A stretch of 64,000 bases of DNA from Flavobacterium aerium (GCF_030766725.1 NZ_JARQWR010000002.1:364541-428540); one strand, 5' to 3'. Positions 53,640 to 64,000 are shown, numbered from the stretch's first letter. Notes: generated by a model not told the origin, from the letters alone. Program-made: numbers and translations.

Positions 53640-55751
53640 TTATAATTTTTCTGTAATGACCTCAATTTTATTTCTATAATAATTATAGGTTTCCAATTGA
53701 GCTCTAAATACTTTATCCTTATTGCGTAAACGATAGTTGTTTTGTAAAGCATCGGCATGTATTCTTGCCTTAACATTACCTCTCCAGCCTATATTAAATG
53801 TTTCGATTAATTCTTTTTTAATTTCTGGATCGTATATTGGACAGGTAACTTCAACTCTACCATCTAAATTTCTGGTCATAAAATCGGCTGATGAAATAAA
53901 AACTTCAGGATCACCTCCATTCCCAAATATATATACTCTAGAATGTTCCAAATAGTTGTCTACAATACTGATAGCTTCTATATTTTCACTCATCCCCTCT
54001 ACACCTGGAATTAAAGAACATATTCCACGAATAATCAACTGAATTTTCACTCCCGCCCTACTTGCTTCATACAATTTATCAATCATTTTGAAGTCAGATA
54101 AACTGTTCATTTTTAGTTTTATATACCCTAGCTTACCTGCAGAAACATTATATATTTCTTTATCAATTAGTTTATAAAACTTAGAACGTGTGTAATGAGG
54201 TGAAACGATTAAATGTTTATAACGATGTACTCGATAATTGATATCAAAGAAATCAAATATCTTAGCTACATCTTTTAATATCTGTTGGTGAGAAGTTAAC
54301 AAAGTTACATCGGTGTAAATTTTCGCTGTAGATTCATTAAAATTTCCTGTAGAAATGAAACCGTATCGCTTAATTTTTCCTTCTTCCAATCGTTCAATAG
54401 CACAAATTTTACTATGTACTTTCAAACCCTTAATCCCAAATATCAGATGTATTCCTTCCATTTGCATTTGTTCTGCATAGGAAATATTGCTTGCCTCATC
54501 AAATCGAGCCTGCAATTCAATTTGGACGGTCACTACTTTACCATTTTTTGCAGCATTAATAAGCGAACTAATAATTTGCGAATTGGATGCTAATCGATAT
54601 AGTGTTATTTTTATAGTGGTAACTTTTGGATCTAAGGCTGCTTCTCTTAGGAATTTTATTAAATATGAAAATGATTGATAAGGTGCATTCACCAAATAAT
54701 CTCTTTTCGCTATTTTTTCTAATATACTTCCCTCTAAGCTTAGTCCATCAACAGGTAATGGCGCATTCTGCTTGTATAATAAATCATATCTTCCTAAATT
54801 AGGGAAGCCGATGTAATCTCTACGATTATGGTATCGACCTCCAGGTATAATACTATCTGTAGAATCAATTCCCATTTTAACTAAAAAGAATTTTAAGGTA
54901 TCTTTTCCTATCGACTGATCATAAACAAATCGTACAGGTTCCCCAATTCTTCTGTCTTTTACACTGGATGATATTTTCTCCATCAAACTCTTACTCAAAT
55001 CACTATCAATCTCAAGTTGAGCATCTCTGGTAATCTTAATCATATGAGCCGATATGCTTTCGTAATCAAAAATATTAAATATGCTATGCAAATTATATCG
55101 GATAACATCATCCAACATAATCACATATTTCTTATCATTATCTGAAGGTAAAACAACGAATCGGTTAATTGTTTTTGGAATTTCAATAATAGCATAACGT
55201 ACATCAGGTTTCGGCTTAACTAAACTTAGCATTGAAGTAGGTTTACTTTTCATGACTAATTTTATAGCCAAATAACCTGAAGCATCTTTTAGCATCGGAA
55301 ATTCAGCTAAATCATTCAATATGATTGTAACGAGTGCCGGACTTACCTTTTGGATAAAAAAATCTTTGATAAAATTTTCCTGCTCTCTCGAAATCTCATT
55401 TTCATTAATTATAAAAATATTCTCTCTTTCTAATTCACTTTCAATGTTACTAAGAATACGCAAGCTTTCTGATTGTTGACTAATAACAATTTGAGTAATC
55501 TCATTTAATAATTGCTTTGCAGAAATTCCACCCAATACTTTCTCTCCAGAAATACCAGATAAACTTAAACGTCTGATTGCGGCATAACGAACTCTAAAAA
55601 ATTCATCCAAGTTATTTGAGAAGATTCCTAAAAACCGAAGTCGATCCAATAAAGGCACCGACTTATCTCCTGCTTCTTGAAGTACTCTTGCATTAAATGT
55701 TAACCAACTTTTCTCTCGGTCTACATATTTATTGTGAACTGTCTCAATCAT
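53640..55751 (-). CDS. ppk1: Polyphosphate kinase 1
   Basis: The 703-aa protein starts at 55751 (MIETVHNKYVDREKSWLTFN), overlapping the sixA stop by 4 nt (ATGA). Motifs are REKSWLTFNARVLQEA, the PLD-like catalytic segments LKVHSKICAIER and FISTGNFNESTAKIYTDV, and VFISSADFMTRNLDGRVEV. PPK1 makes polyphosphate from ATP at the membrane. The frame runs on to 55811, but the downstream start gives the usual N-terminus. Confidence 0.95.
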   Translation of the reverse strand: MIETVHNKYVDREKSWLTFNARVLQEAGDKSVPLLDRLRFLGIFSNNLDEFFRVRYAAIRRLSLSGISGEKVLGGISAKQLLNEITQIVISQQSESLRILSNIESELERENIFIINENEISREQENFIKDFFIQKVSPALVTIILNDLAEFPMLKDASGYLAIKLVMKSKPTSMLSLVKPKPDVRYAIIEIPKTINRFVVLPSDNDKKYVIMLDDVIRYNLHSIFNIFDYESISAHMIKITRDAQLEIDSDLSKSLMEKISSSVKDRRIGEPVRFVYDQSIGKDTLKFFLVKMGIDSTDSIIPGGRYHNRRDYIGFPNLGRYDLLYKQNAPLPVDGLSLEGSILEKIAKRDYLVNAPYQSFSYLIKFLREAALDPKVTTIKITLYRLASNSQIISSLINAAKNGKVVTVQIELQARFDEASNISYAEQMQMEGIHLIFGIKGLKVHSKICAIERLEEGKIKRYGFISTGNFNESTAKIYTDVTLLTSHQQILKDVAKIFDFFDINYRVHRYKHLIVSPHYTRSKFYKLIDKEIYNVSAGKLGYIKLKMNSLSDFKMIDKLYEASRAGVKIQLIIRGICSLIPGVEGMSENIEAISIVDNYLEHSRVYIFGNGGDPEVFISSADFMTRNLDGRVEVTCPIYDPEIKKELIETFNIGWRGNVKARIHADALQNNYRLRNKDKVFRAQLETYNYYRNKIEVITEKL

Positions 55752-56236
55752 ATTTTTAAATCTCTTGGGAAAATTACTTTTTGTGTTTTTCCTTTTTTTA
55801 TGTGTTGCCAATCTGATTCTTCAAATCCAATGGATACAAACCCAGATGTGGGGACATTATTTATTGTAACATCACCAAATTTGTTAACAAAGTTAGTGAT
55901 TGCTTCATTATGACCAAAAAGAATAACGCTATCAAATTCATTATTACAATTTTTTATTGTTCTTTCTAATTCTTTTTCATCAAAAGTATAAAGTTCATCC
56001 TTTACAATTATTGATTCTGCTGGACATGATAAATTTTGAGAAAAAATTAATGCCGTTTCTGCGGCTCTTTTTGCTGGGCTACTCCAAATAATAAATGTTT
56101 TCGGCAAATAGTTTGCAATATTGGTAGAAACCAAATGAGCATCTTTTACCCCTCGACTTGATAAAGGTCTATTTATATCTTCAAATGCTGTATCCCAACT
56201 TGATTTCCCATGTCTAACAATTATTAAATTTTTCAT
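55748..56236 (-). CDS. sixA: Histidine phosphatase family protein, SixA-like
   Basis: The 162-aa protein has the RHG signature LIIVRHGKSSW (catalytic His9) and a later FGHNEAIT with the second catalytic His. The short length and N-terminus fit SixA, a phosphohistidine phosphatase. It overlaps ppk1 by 4 nt, so the operon order is sixA-ppk1-ppx. It might act on phospho-His proteins or on polyphosphate-linked substrates. Confidence 0.85.
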   Translation of the reverse strand: MKNLIIVRHGKSSWDTAFEDINRPLSSRGVKDAHLVSTNIANYLPKTFIIWSSPAKRAAETALIFSQNLSCPAESIIVKDELYTFDEKELERTIKNCNNEFDSVILFGHNEAITNFVNKFGDVTINNVPTSGFVSIGFEESDWQHIKKGKTQKVIFPRDLKI

Positions 56237-56795
56237 CCTAAATTTATTTTAATTAATAAAAGTTTACTTACTACAATATCGTATATTTTTAAATACACCC
56301 CTTTAAAAAAATGTTAATTCGTACATGAAATTTACAGCCTCTTAAAAAAACATTTACTACTTCAAATAGCCGTAATTAATCCACCTTTTGAAAGTCAATT
56401 ATAGAGCTAAATCAAGCATATTATTTATCCCTATTTATTCTAAAATAATATTCAATAATTTCTCCAAGGCTGAATACAAATTGGAGTCTTTAGAAATCCA
56501 AAATCCACCAATATAATTACTTCCTTAAAAATCAAATCATTAAGATTAATGTTAACATTTTATAAATATTACAAGAATATCTATTAAAAATAAATTATTA
56601 ATATAAAAAACTCATTATATATACTATATGATAACCTAAAACAGGCATTTATTAAGGATATTTTAATGCTTTGATTAGTTTATCGAGTTTATCTGCTGTT
56701 CATGGAGATTATAAATATTTATTCATCTAATAGTATAATTTCGTTTAATGAATTGATTTTTTATGTTATTAAATCAAAAAATAATACACCAAAAA
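56237..56795. other. 559-bp AT-rich intergenic region
   Basis: No gene or structural RNA is supported. The region separates the divergent sixA operon and the adhesin-linked gene and must hold both promoters. I did not see a convincing paired -33/-7 set, nor a terminator. Confidence 0.5.
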
Positions 56796-57329
56796 ATGAA
56801 AAAAATAATCCTACAAGCATTAAAAATTATGAATGAAATTTATAGCTCATTGAACCCCAAATTCAATCTTCATATTAAAATATTTTTGCCTGTATTGTTC
56901 TCCTTATTTATTTCTATAAATGGAGAAGCACAAGAAATTATTTCGCTTGATGGTTCACAATCAAAATCTGCTGTTTCTACTATTCAAAAATTAACTGAAA
57001 ACGGAGAAAATAATGCTTATTTCATGAATGGCAATCAAATCAATACTACATTGTCAAATCCTTTAGGAATTGAGACGGATCTTATATCCTTAAATCAGAT
57101 ATTCCAATTTAATAGTTCTTTAAAATCTGCTGAAGTTTTAATTATTCATCTAAAAAATATCTCTGATTTGAATAATACAATTGATTTATCTAAAGCAGCT
57201 GAACTTAAAAATCTAAAATACATCTATATCGTTAGTGAATTTAATACTACACCCAATCAGTTAAAAAACAAGTTAATCAACATCCCCACAAGTGTTGTGA
57301 CATATTACTCTATTTCTATAGCACAATAA
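56796..57329 (+). CDS. Exported hypothetical protein preceding the adhesin
   Basis: The 177-aa protein is read from ATG 56796; ATGs at 56763 and 56829 are also possible. A hydrophobic stretch IKIFLPVLFSLFISINGEAQ suggests a signal peptide ending at AQ, which is better placed from the 56829 start. The mature part is beta/alpha mixed with SAEVLIIHLKNISDLNNTI; no family is recognised. It ends 31 nt before the giant adhesin gene and may be co-expressed with it. Confidence 0.6.
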   Translation: MKKIILQALKIMNEIYSSLNPKFNLHIKIFLPVLFSLFISINGEAQEIISLDGSQSKSAVSTIQKLTENGENNAYFMNGNQINTTLSNPLGIETDLISLNQIFQFNSSLKSAEVLIIHLKNISDLNNTIDLSKAAELKNLKYIYIVSEFNTTPNQLKNKLINIPTSVVTYYSISIAQ

Positions 57330-57360
57330 CAACATATCGGTTAATTTAAACGATTACAAA

Positions 57361-60300
57361 ATGAAAAAGAATTATCTTAATAATACCTATAGAGCTTTAT
57401 TTTTAATAATGCTTTTGGTTTTTAGTAGCACAACATTTGTAAATGCACAAATACGTAAAAACTTTAGCCAAAGAACATCACAATACTCTCCATCAAAAAA
57501 AGTATACAACATTAAAGGAGACTTTACGATGATTGGAAATACCAACCTTACGCTATATAGTTATGGCAATAATACTGGTAATAACAATTACATGGTTAAA
57601 GTAGATAAAGACAATGATTCTAATACTAATAATTCATCATCTGCAACATTAAACTTCACTCCAGAAAATGGGAGTATTGAATCTTGTTCAAATATCATCT
57701 ATGCCGGTTTATATTGGTCAGGAAGAACAAATGCTACTCCATCTACAGCTGATAAAACTAAAATAAAATTAAAAGGTCCTGGACAATCTTCTTACACATC
57801 GTATACAGCTAAAACAAGTGATATTCAATTCCCTGGTGACGATCGTATGTATGCTGCCTATGTTGAAGTTACAGATTTAGTAAAAGCACAAGGTACTGGA
57901 GAATATTGGGTTGCCGACATGGCATTAACTGAAGGAAATGGTGGAGGAACTGGTTATTATGGCGGTTGGGGAATGGTTATTATCTACGAAAATTCAAAAA
58001 TGAATTGGAGAGATATTACTCTTTTTGATGGATATGCATATGTTGCCAGTGGTAATAATGCTTTTGAATTACCAATCACAGGTTTTAATACCATTCAAAA
58101 TGGTAATGTAAAAATGAAACTTGGATTAATGGCTGGTGAAGGAGACGTTAATATCTCGGGTGATTATTTTCAAATTCAAAAAAGTAGCGATGCAACTTGG
58201 TTAACTTTAAATCACTCAGGTAATTCAACCAATAATTTCTTTAATTCTTCTATTAATACAGGAGGAAATGCAAGAAATCCTAATTTAGCAAATAATACGG
58301 GTATCGATATTAGTATGTTTGAAATACCAAATGCTGATAATAAAGTGATTGGAAACAGTCAATCTTCAGTAAAATTCAGATATGGTACATCCCAAGATAC
58401 ATACATCATCTACAATGCTGTAATGTCTGTGGAAGCTTACATCCCCGATTTGGAGGCTAATATCACTGCTCAAACAATCAATAACGCACCAATCACTCCT
58501 AATCCGACCATATTACCTGGTCAAGAAATTGCTTATAAAGTAGAAATAAAAAATAAAGGTACAGAAGCTATCAATAATTCTAAAATTGTTATTCCTATAC
58601 CCTATTCAGCCACTTTTGTAAACGGAAGTTTAACCAAAACAATCAACTTCAATCCTGCTCCAACACCAAATAATTTATATTTTGATCCATCATTAGGAGC
58701 TACAGGATCCATTGTATGGGATTTTGGTACATTACCTCTTCCTGCAAATACCAATGATCTTTTAGCAACACTTTCTTTCAAATTAAAAGCTACAGAAGAT
58801 TGTGTTCTTTTAAAGAATACTGCTTGTGGTAATGAAATTACCATTAATGGAGCAACTAGTGGTACTGGAGCAATTACAGGTACAAAATTTGAAAACAAAG
58901 CATTAATACAAGGATACACACAAGATGGAATTTGTCAGGGTGAAGCTATAACTGAACCTTTAAGAATTCCAATTAATGCAACTGATTATGTAGCCAATAA
59001 TTGTGGTAATACGCCAAGTGAAAGAGCTTTTGTATATTGTAACGTAACTACAAGCATCCCTATTACAGATGTTAATAGTGCTTTTCCTCCAGGATCAAGA
59101 TTCTATAACCAATTTCCTGTAACTAGCTCTTCTACTGAGTATACAGCAAGTAATCCATTTCCAGCTTCAACGGGAACAAACACTTACTATGCTGTTCCTC
59201 CTGGATCAAATGGTTGCTCATTAAAATTTACAATTCAGGTTACAAATATTACAACAAAACCTACGTCCGTAAATATTACATACTGTCAGAATGCAGTGGC
59301 ACAACCTTTAACAGCTACTGCTACTAATCCAGCTTATACATTATACTATTATACAAGTCCAACAGCTTCGCCTCAACTTTCAATTACACCTTCTACATTA
59401 GTAGCTGGAGAAACAACATATTATGTTGCTGAAGGTCAATCTTCTTCTTGTATTAGCCCTAATCAAACACCTATAAAAGTTACGGTTACGGCTACACCAG
59501 CACCAACAACAACGCAGTCTACACAAACATTCTGTGAGATTGCTAATCCAACAGTAGCGAACTTACAAGCAACAGGAACTGCGATTCAGTGGTATACTGC
59601 TGCCACTAGTGGAACAGCTTTAGCAGCAACAATAGCTTTAGTGGATGGAACAACGTATTACGCTTCTCAAACAGCAAACGGATGCGAGAGTGTAACGCGT
59701 TTAGCGGTTGTAGTAAAAATCACTAAAACACCGGCACCAACCACAACACAGTCAACACAAACATTCTGTGAGATTGCTAATCCAACAGTAGCGAACTTAC
59801 AAGCAACAGGAACTGCGATTCAGTGGTACTCTGCTGCCACAGGTGGAACAGCTTTAGCAGCAACAGTAGCTTTAGTAGACGGAACAACGTATTACGCTTC
59901 TCAAACTGCAAATGGCTGCGAGAGTAAAACTCGTTTAGCGGTTGTAGTAAAAATTACTAAAACACCGGCACCAACCACAACGCAGTCTACACAGACATTC
60001 TGTGAGATTGCCAATCCAACAGTAGCGAACTTACAAGCAACAGGAACAACTATTCAGTGGTATACTGCTGCCACTGGTGGAACTGCTTTAGCATCAACAG
60101 TAGCTTTAGTGGATGGAACAACGTATTACGCTTCTCAAACCGCAAACGGATGTGAGAGTAAAACTCGTTTAGCCGTTCTAGCAAAAATTACTGTTACACC
60201 AGCACCGACTACAACACAGTCTACACAAACATTCTGTGAGATTGCCAATCCAACAGTAGCAAACTTATCTGCAACAGGAACAACTATTCAGTGGTATACT

Positions 60301-63300
60301 GCTGCAACGGGTGGAACTGCTTTAGCAGCAACAGTAGCTTTAGTAGACGGAACGACCTACTACGCTTCTCAAACAGCAAACGGATGCGAGAGTAAAACTC
60401 GTTTAGCCGTTCTAGCAAAAATTACTGTTACACCAGCACCAACTACAACACAAACAACACAAACATTCTGTGAGATCGCCAACCCAACAGTAGCAAACTT
60501 ACTAGTAACAGGAACAACTATTCAGTGGTACACTGCTGCTACAGGTGGAACTGCTTTAGCAGCAACAGTAGCTTTAGTGGATGGAACAACGTATTACGCT
60601 TCTCAAACCGCAAACGGATGTGAGAGTAAAACTCGCTTAGCCGTTCTAGCAAAAATTACTGTTACACCAGCACCAACGACAACACAATCAATACAGACTT
60701 TCTGTGAGATTGTAAACCCAACAGTAGCGAACTTACAAGCAACAGGAACAACTATTCAGTGGTACTCTGCTGCCACAGGTGGAACTGCTTTAGCGTCAAC
60801 AGTAGCTTTAGTGGATGGAACAACGTATTACGCTTCTCAAACCGCAAACGGATGTGAGAGTAAAACTCGTTTAGCCGTTCTAGCCAAAATTACTGTTACA
60901 CCAGCACCAACGACAACACAGTCAACACAGACATTCTGTGAGATTGTAAACCCAACAGTAGCGAATTTATCTGCAACAGGAACTGCGATTCAGTGGTACT
61001 CTGCTGCCACAGGTGGAACAGCTTTAGCAGCAACAGTAGCTTTAGTAGACGGAACAACGTATTACGCTTCTCAAACAGCAAACGGATGTGAGAGTAAAAC
61101 TCGTTTAGCCGTTCTAGCAAAAATTACTGTTACACCAGCACCAACGACAACACAGTCAACACAAACATTTTGTGAGATTATAAACCCAACAGTAGCGAAC
61201 TTACAAGCAACAGGAACTGCAATTCAGTGGTATACTGCTGCTACAGGTGGAACAGCTTTAGCAGCAACAGTAGCTTTAGTGGATGGAACAACGTATTACG
61301 CTTCTCAAACTGCTAACGGATGTGAGAGTAAAACTCGTTTAGCGGTAACTGCAAAAATTACTGTTACACCAGCACCAACGACAACACAGTCTACACAGAC
61401 TTTCTGTGAGATTGCCAATCCAACAGTAGCGAATTTATCTGCAACAGGAACAACTATTCAGTGGTATACTGCTGCCACAGGTGGAACAGCTTTAGCAGCA
61501 ACAATAGCTTTAGTGGATGGAACAACGTATTACGCTTCTCAAACTGCTAACGGATGTGAGAGTAAAACTCGTTTAGCGGTAACTGCAAAAATTACTGTTA
61601 CACCAGCACCGACTACAACACATACGACTCTGACTTTCTGCGAAATTGATAACACTACTATTGCAAACTTACAAATAACAGGAACTCAGATTCAGTGGTA
61701 TGTCAGTGCTACTTCAACAACTCCTCTAGCTACAACAACCGCTTTAGTAGATGGAACAACGTACTATGCTTCTCAAACAGCAAATTCTTGTGAAAGTGCA
61801 ACACGTTTAGCAGTGACAGTAAGAATTAATAAAACACCAGCACCAACCACAACACAAGCAACACAGACTTTCTGTGAAATTGATGGCGCTACTATAGAAA
61901 GTTTACAAGTAACAGGAACACAAGTGCAGTGGTACGCCAGTGCTACTTCAACAACTCCATTAGCACCAACAACTGTTTTGGTAGATGGAGCGACGTATTA
62001 TGCTACTCAAATATTAAATGCATGTCCAAGCGTAATCCGTTTGGAAGTAACTGTAGTTATTACTAAAACAGAAGCACCAACCACAACACAGTCTACACAG
62101 ACTTTCTGTGAGATCGCCAATCCAACAGTAGCAAACTTACAAGCAACAGGAACAACTATTCAGTGGTATACTGCTGCTACAGGTGGAACAGCTTTAGCAA
62201 CAACAGTAGCTTTAGTAGATGGAACAACCTACTACGCTTCTCAAACAGCGGATTCTTGTGAGAGTGCAACACGTTTAGCGGTAACGGTAGTTATTACTAA
62301 AACAGAAGCGCCAACAACAACACAAGCAACACAGACTTTTTGTGAGATTGCTAATCCAACAGTAGCGAACTTACAAGCAACAGGAACTACGATTCAGTGG
62401 TACTCTGCTGCCACTGGTGGAACAGCTTTAGCGTCAACAGTAGCTTTAGTGGATGGAACAACCTACTACGCTTCTCAAACCGCAAACGGATGTGAGAGTA
62501 AAACTCGTTTAGCCGTTCTAGCCAAAATCACTGTTACACCAGCACCAACGACAACACAGTCTACACAGACTTTCTGTGAGATTGCCAATCCAACAGTAGC
62601 GAACTTACAAGCAACAGGAACAACTATTCAGTGGTACTCTGCTGCCACAGGTGGAACTGCTTTAGCGTCAACAGTAGCTTTAGTGGATGGAACAACGTAT
62701 TACGCTTCTCAAACCGCAAACGGATGTGAGAGTAAAACTCGTTTAGCCGTTCTAGCCAAAATTACTGTTACACCGGCACCAACAACAACACAGTCTACAC
62801 AAACATTCTGTGAGATTGATAATGTTACTATTGCAAATTTAAATGTAACAGGAACTGCAATTCAGTGGTATAGTGCTGCTACAGGTGGAACTGCTTTAGC
62901 ATCAACAGTAGCTTTAGTGGATGGAACGACGTATTACGCCTCTCAAACCGCAAACGGTTGTGAAAGCAAAACTCGTTTAGCCGTTCTAGCCAAAATCACT
63001 GTTACACCAGCTCCTATAGGATCTACTGCACAAACATTTTGTGAAATTGATGAGGCAACTTTACAAAACTTAGTTGTTTCTGGAATAAATATTAAATGGT
63101 ATGCAAGTGCTACTTCAACAGATGAATTACCAATTACAACTATTTTGGGACAAGGATTCCAATACTATGCTTCTCAAACTGTAGATGGATGTGAAAGCAA
63201 AGAACGTTTGGTTGTAAAGGTTACTATCGTTAAACCATTTACTCCAACAGGATCGACAAATCAAACTTTTTGTGAAATTGATAATCCTACTGTTGCTAAT

Positions 63301-64000
63301 TTACAAGCAACTGGTGTTTTACAGGCACCTGGAACTGATTTTAACTGGTATACTGCTGCTACAGGTGGAACTGCTTTAGCATCAACAGTAGCTTTAGTGG
63401 ATGGAACAACTTATTATGTATCTCAATATGGAGGTGGTGGACCAATCTGTGAAAGTAAAGGACGTTTTGCTGTAACCGTAGTTATTACTAAAACAGAAGC
63501 ACCGACAACAAGTGAAACAACACAGACCTTCTGTGAAATTGATAACACTACTATTGCAAGTTTAAATGTAACAGGAACACAGGTTCAGTGGTATGCGAGT
63601 GCTACTTCAACTACGGCTCTAGCTACAACTACAGCATTAGTAGATGGAACGACGTATTACGCTTCTCAAACGGCAGACTCTTGTGAGAGTGCAACACGTT
63701 TAGCGGTAACGGTAGTTATTACTAAAACAGAAGCGCCAACAACAAGTGAGACAACACAGACATTCTGTGAAATTGATAACACTACTATTGCAAGTTTACA
63801 AGTAACAGGAACACAGGTGCAGTGGTACGCGAGTGCTACTTCAACTACGGCTCTAGCTACAACAACTGCTTTAGTAGATGGAGCAACGTATTACGCCTCT
63901 CAAACGGCAGACTCTTGTGAGAGTGCAACACGTTTAGCGGTAACGGTAGTTATTACTAAAACAGAAGCACCAACAACAACACAAACAACACAGACCTTCT
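57361..64000 (+). CDS. Giant exported repeat protein, probable T9SS adhesin, 3' partial
   Basis: The frame is open from ATG 57361 to the window end (2213 codons) with no stop. It has a signal peptide (ALFLIMLLVFSSTTFVNAQ) and a beta-rich N-terminal domain. A DUF11-like segment lies at about residues 378-475 (ILPGQEIAYKVEIKNKGTEA), followed by an Ig-like linker. From 59500 there is an array of 78-residue Ig-like repeats of the type FCEI...IQWYTAATGGTALA...DGTTYYASQTANGCES. Such proteins usually end in a gliding-motility/CHU_C T9SS signal, here out of view. Probably a surface adhesin. Confidence 0.85.
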   Translation, partial: MKKNYLNNTYRALFLIMLLVFSSTTFVNAQIRKNFSQRTSQYSPSKKVYNIKGDFTMIGNTNLTLYSYGNNTGNNNYMVKVDKDNDSNTNNSSSATLNFTPENGSIESCSNIIYAGLYWSGRTNATPSTADKTKIKLKGPGQSSYTSYTAKTSDIQFPGDDRMYAAYVEVTDLVKAQGTGEYWVADMALTEGNGGGTGYYGGWGMVIIYENSKMNWRDITLFDGYAYVASGNNAFELPITGFNTIQNGNVKMKLGLMAGEGDVNISGDYFQIQKSSDATWLTLNHSGNSTNNFFNSSINTGGNARNPNLANNTGIDISMFEIPNADNKVIGNSQSSVKFRYGTSQDTYIIYNAVMSVEAYIPDLEANITAQTINNAPITPNPTILPGQEIAYKVEIKNKGTEAINNSKIVIPIPYSATFVNGSLTKTINFNPAPTPNNLYFDPSLGATGSIVWDFGTLPLPANTNDLLATLSFKLKATEDCVLLKNTACGNEITINGATSGTGAITGTKFENKALIQGYTQDGICQGEAITEPLRIPINATDYVANNCGNTPSERAFVYCNVTTSIPITDVNSAFPPGSRFYNQFPVTSSSTEYTASNPFPASTGTNTYYAVPPGSNGCSLKFTIQVTNITTKPTSVNITYCQNAVAQPLTATATNPAYTLYYYTSPTASPQLSITPSTLVAGETTYYVAEGQSSSCISPNQTPIKVTVTATPAPTTTQSTQTFCEIANPTVANLQATGTAIQWYTAATSGTALAATIALVDGTTYYASQTANGCESVTRLAVVVKITKTPAPTTTQSTQTFCEIANPTVANLQATGTAIQWYSAATGGTALAATVALVDGTTYYASQTANGCESKTRLAVVVKITKTPAPTTTQSTQTFCEIANPTVANLQATGTTIQWYTAATGGTALASTVALVDGTTYYASQTANGCESKTRLAVLAKITVTPAPTTTQSTQTFCEIANPTVANLSATGTTIQWYTAATGGTALAATVALVDGTTYYASQTANGCESKTRLAVLAKITVTPAPTTTQTTQTFCEIANPTVANLLVTGTTIQWYTAATGGTALAATVALVDGTTYYASQTANGCESKTRLAVLAKITVTPAPTTTQSIQTFCEIVNPTVANLQATGTTIQWYSAATGGTALASTVALVDGTTYYASQTANGCESKTRLAVLAKITVTPAPTTTQSTQTFCEIVNPTVANLSATGTAIQWYSAATGGTALAATVALVDGTTYYASQTANGCESKTRLAVLAKITVTPAPTTTQSTQTFCEIINPTVANLQATGTAIQWYTAATGGTALAATVALVDGTTYYASQTANGCESKTRLAVTAKITVTPAPTTTQSTQTFCEIANPTVANLSATGTTIQWYTAATGGTALAATIALVDGTTYYASQTANGCESKTRLAVTAKITVTPAPTTTHTTLTFCEIDNTTIANLQITGTQIQWYVSATSTTPLATTTALVDGTTYYASQTANSCESATRLAVTVRINKTPAPTTTQATQTFCEIDGATIESLQVTGTQVQWYASATSTTPLAPTTVLVDGATYYATQILNACPSVIRLEVTVVITKTEAPTTTQSTQTFCEIANPTVANLQATGTTIQWYTAATGGTALATTVALVDGTTYYASQTADSCESATRLAVTVVITKTEAPTTTQATQTFCEIANPTVANLQATGTTIQWYSAATGGTALASTVALVDGTTYYASQTANGCESKTRLAVLAKITVTPAPTTTQSTQTFCEIANPTVANLQATGTTIQWYSAATGGTALASTVALVDGTTYYASQTANGCESKTRLAVLAKITVTPAPTTTQSTQTFCEIDNVTIANLNVTGTAIQWYSAATGGTALASTVALVDGTTYYASQTANGCESKTRLAVLAKITVTPAPIGSTAQTFCEIDEATLQNLVVSGINIKWYASATSTDELPITTILGQGFQYYASQTVDGCESKERLVVKVTIVKPFTPTGSTNQTFCEIDNPTVANLQATGVLQAPGTDFNWYTAATGGTALASTVALVDGTTYYVSQYGGGGPICESKGRFAVTVVITKTEAPTTSETTQTFCEIDNTTIASLNVTGTQVQWYASATSTTALATTTALVDGTTYYASQTADSCESATRLAVTVVITKTEAPTTSETTQTFCEIDNTTIASLQVTGTQVQWYASATSTTALATTTALVDGATYYASQTADSCESATRLAVTVVITKTEAPTTTQTTQTF
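59500..64000 (+). repeat. Tandem array of about 234-bp units, 19 complete plus one partial
   Basis: Unit starts fall at 59500 and every 234 bp after it for fifteen units. Two spacings are then 231 bp, one is 261 bp (with inserts including QAPGTDF and QYGGGG), and two are again 234 bp. The twentieth unit starts at 63967 and is cut by the window. Each unit has two Cys (FCEI and GCES types). Units 1-9 and 12-15 are nearly identical at DNA level; units 10-11 and 16-20 are more diverged. All length changes keep the frame. Confidence 0.95.

Noticed and set aside
58602..61120. Minus-strand ORFs inside the adhesin (58602-58919 and 60896-61120)
   Set aside because: They mirror the repetitive Thr/Ala/Ser-rich coding strand and have no independent motif or start context.
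59500..64000. Regular direct repeats that might suggest a CRISPR array
   Set aside because: Units are 234 bp, contiguous, in frame and protein-coding, with no unique spacers and no cas genes.

Overview
The window reads as a chromosome segment of a flavobacterium (phylum Bacteroidota, family Flavobacteriaceae). The DNA is AT-rich, Shine-Dalgarno sequences are absent, and several genes follow TAnnTTTG-type -7 boxes. The gene set also fits: a DUF3822-rsmD pair, DUF4097/DUF2807 adhesin-like proteins, a type IX secretion (T9SS) C-terminal sorting domain, a menaquinone (men) gene block, and a huge exported protein built from Ig-like repeats of the flavobacterial gliding/adhesin type. No insertion sequence, prophage, CRISPR array, tRNA or rRNA was seen. 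The one structural RNA gene recognised is rnpB, and there is one cobalamin riboswitch.

Layout. 1-10 kb: surface beta-helix proteins, an MFS carrier, an M48 lipoprotein protease, tandem MsrB enzymes, a GNAT, and a Crp/Fnr regulator followed by a small redox/detoxification-like operon (DsbA-like, MBL-fold, two NTF2-like proteins). 10-18 kb: kdsB, a RecD-like helicase, DUF3822-rsmD, a divergent MFS/AraC pair, a methyltransferase and rnpB. 18-24 kb: minus-strand block menB, two PH-domain membrane proteins, menA, an MBL hydrolase and menC. 24-33 kb: C1 protease, serine hydrolase, a stand-alone SIR2-like protein, and exported or unknown proteins. 33-38 kb: a B12 riboswitch driving one T9SS-exported beta-propeller-like protein that may be a BtuG analogue, a GIDE-like/LemA/membrane-protein operon, and an exported amidohydrolase. 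38-44 kb: RND efflux pump (adaptor, permease, TolC). 44-48 kb: small proteins and dnaX.

48-56 kb holds the most unusual content. A compact minus-strand class II lanthipeptide locus comprises a 68-aa Nif11-like precursor, a LanM synthetase with a CCG-type cyclase site, a GNAT, and an Asp/Asn beta-hydroxylase-family enzyme. It lies next to a sixA-ppk1-ppx polyphosphate operon. dnaX is split by an A10 run: frame 0 ends just after the run and the -1 frame continues to a conserved-looking tau C-terminus. This suggests recoding or slippage, or else a homopolymer error.

57-64 kb: an adhesin gene running off the window, with 19 complete and one partial tandem repeats of about 78 residues. Functions are inferred from motifs read by eye; no database search was possible.
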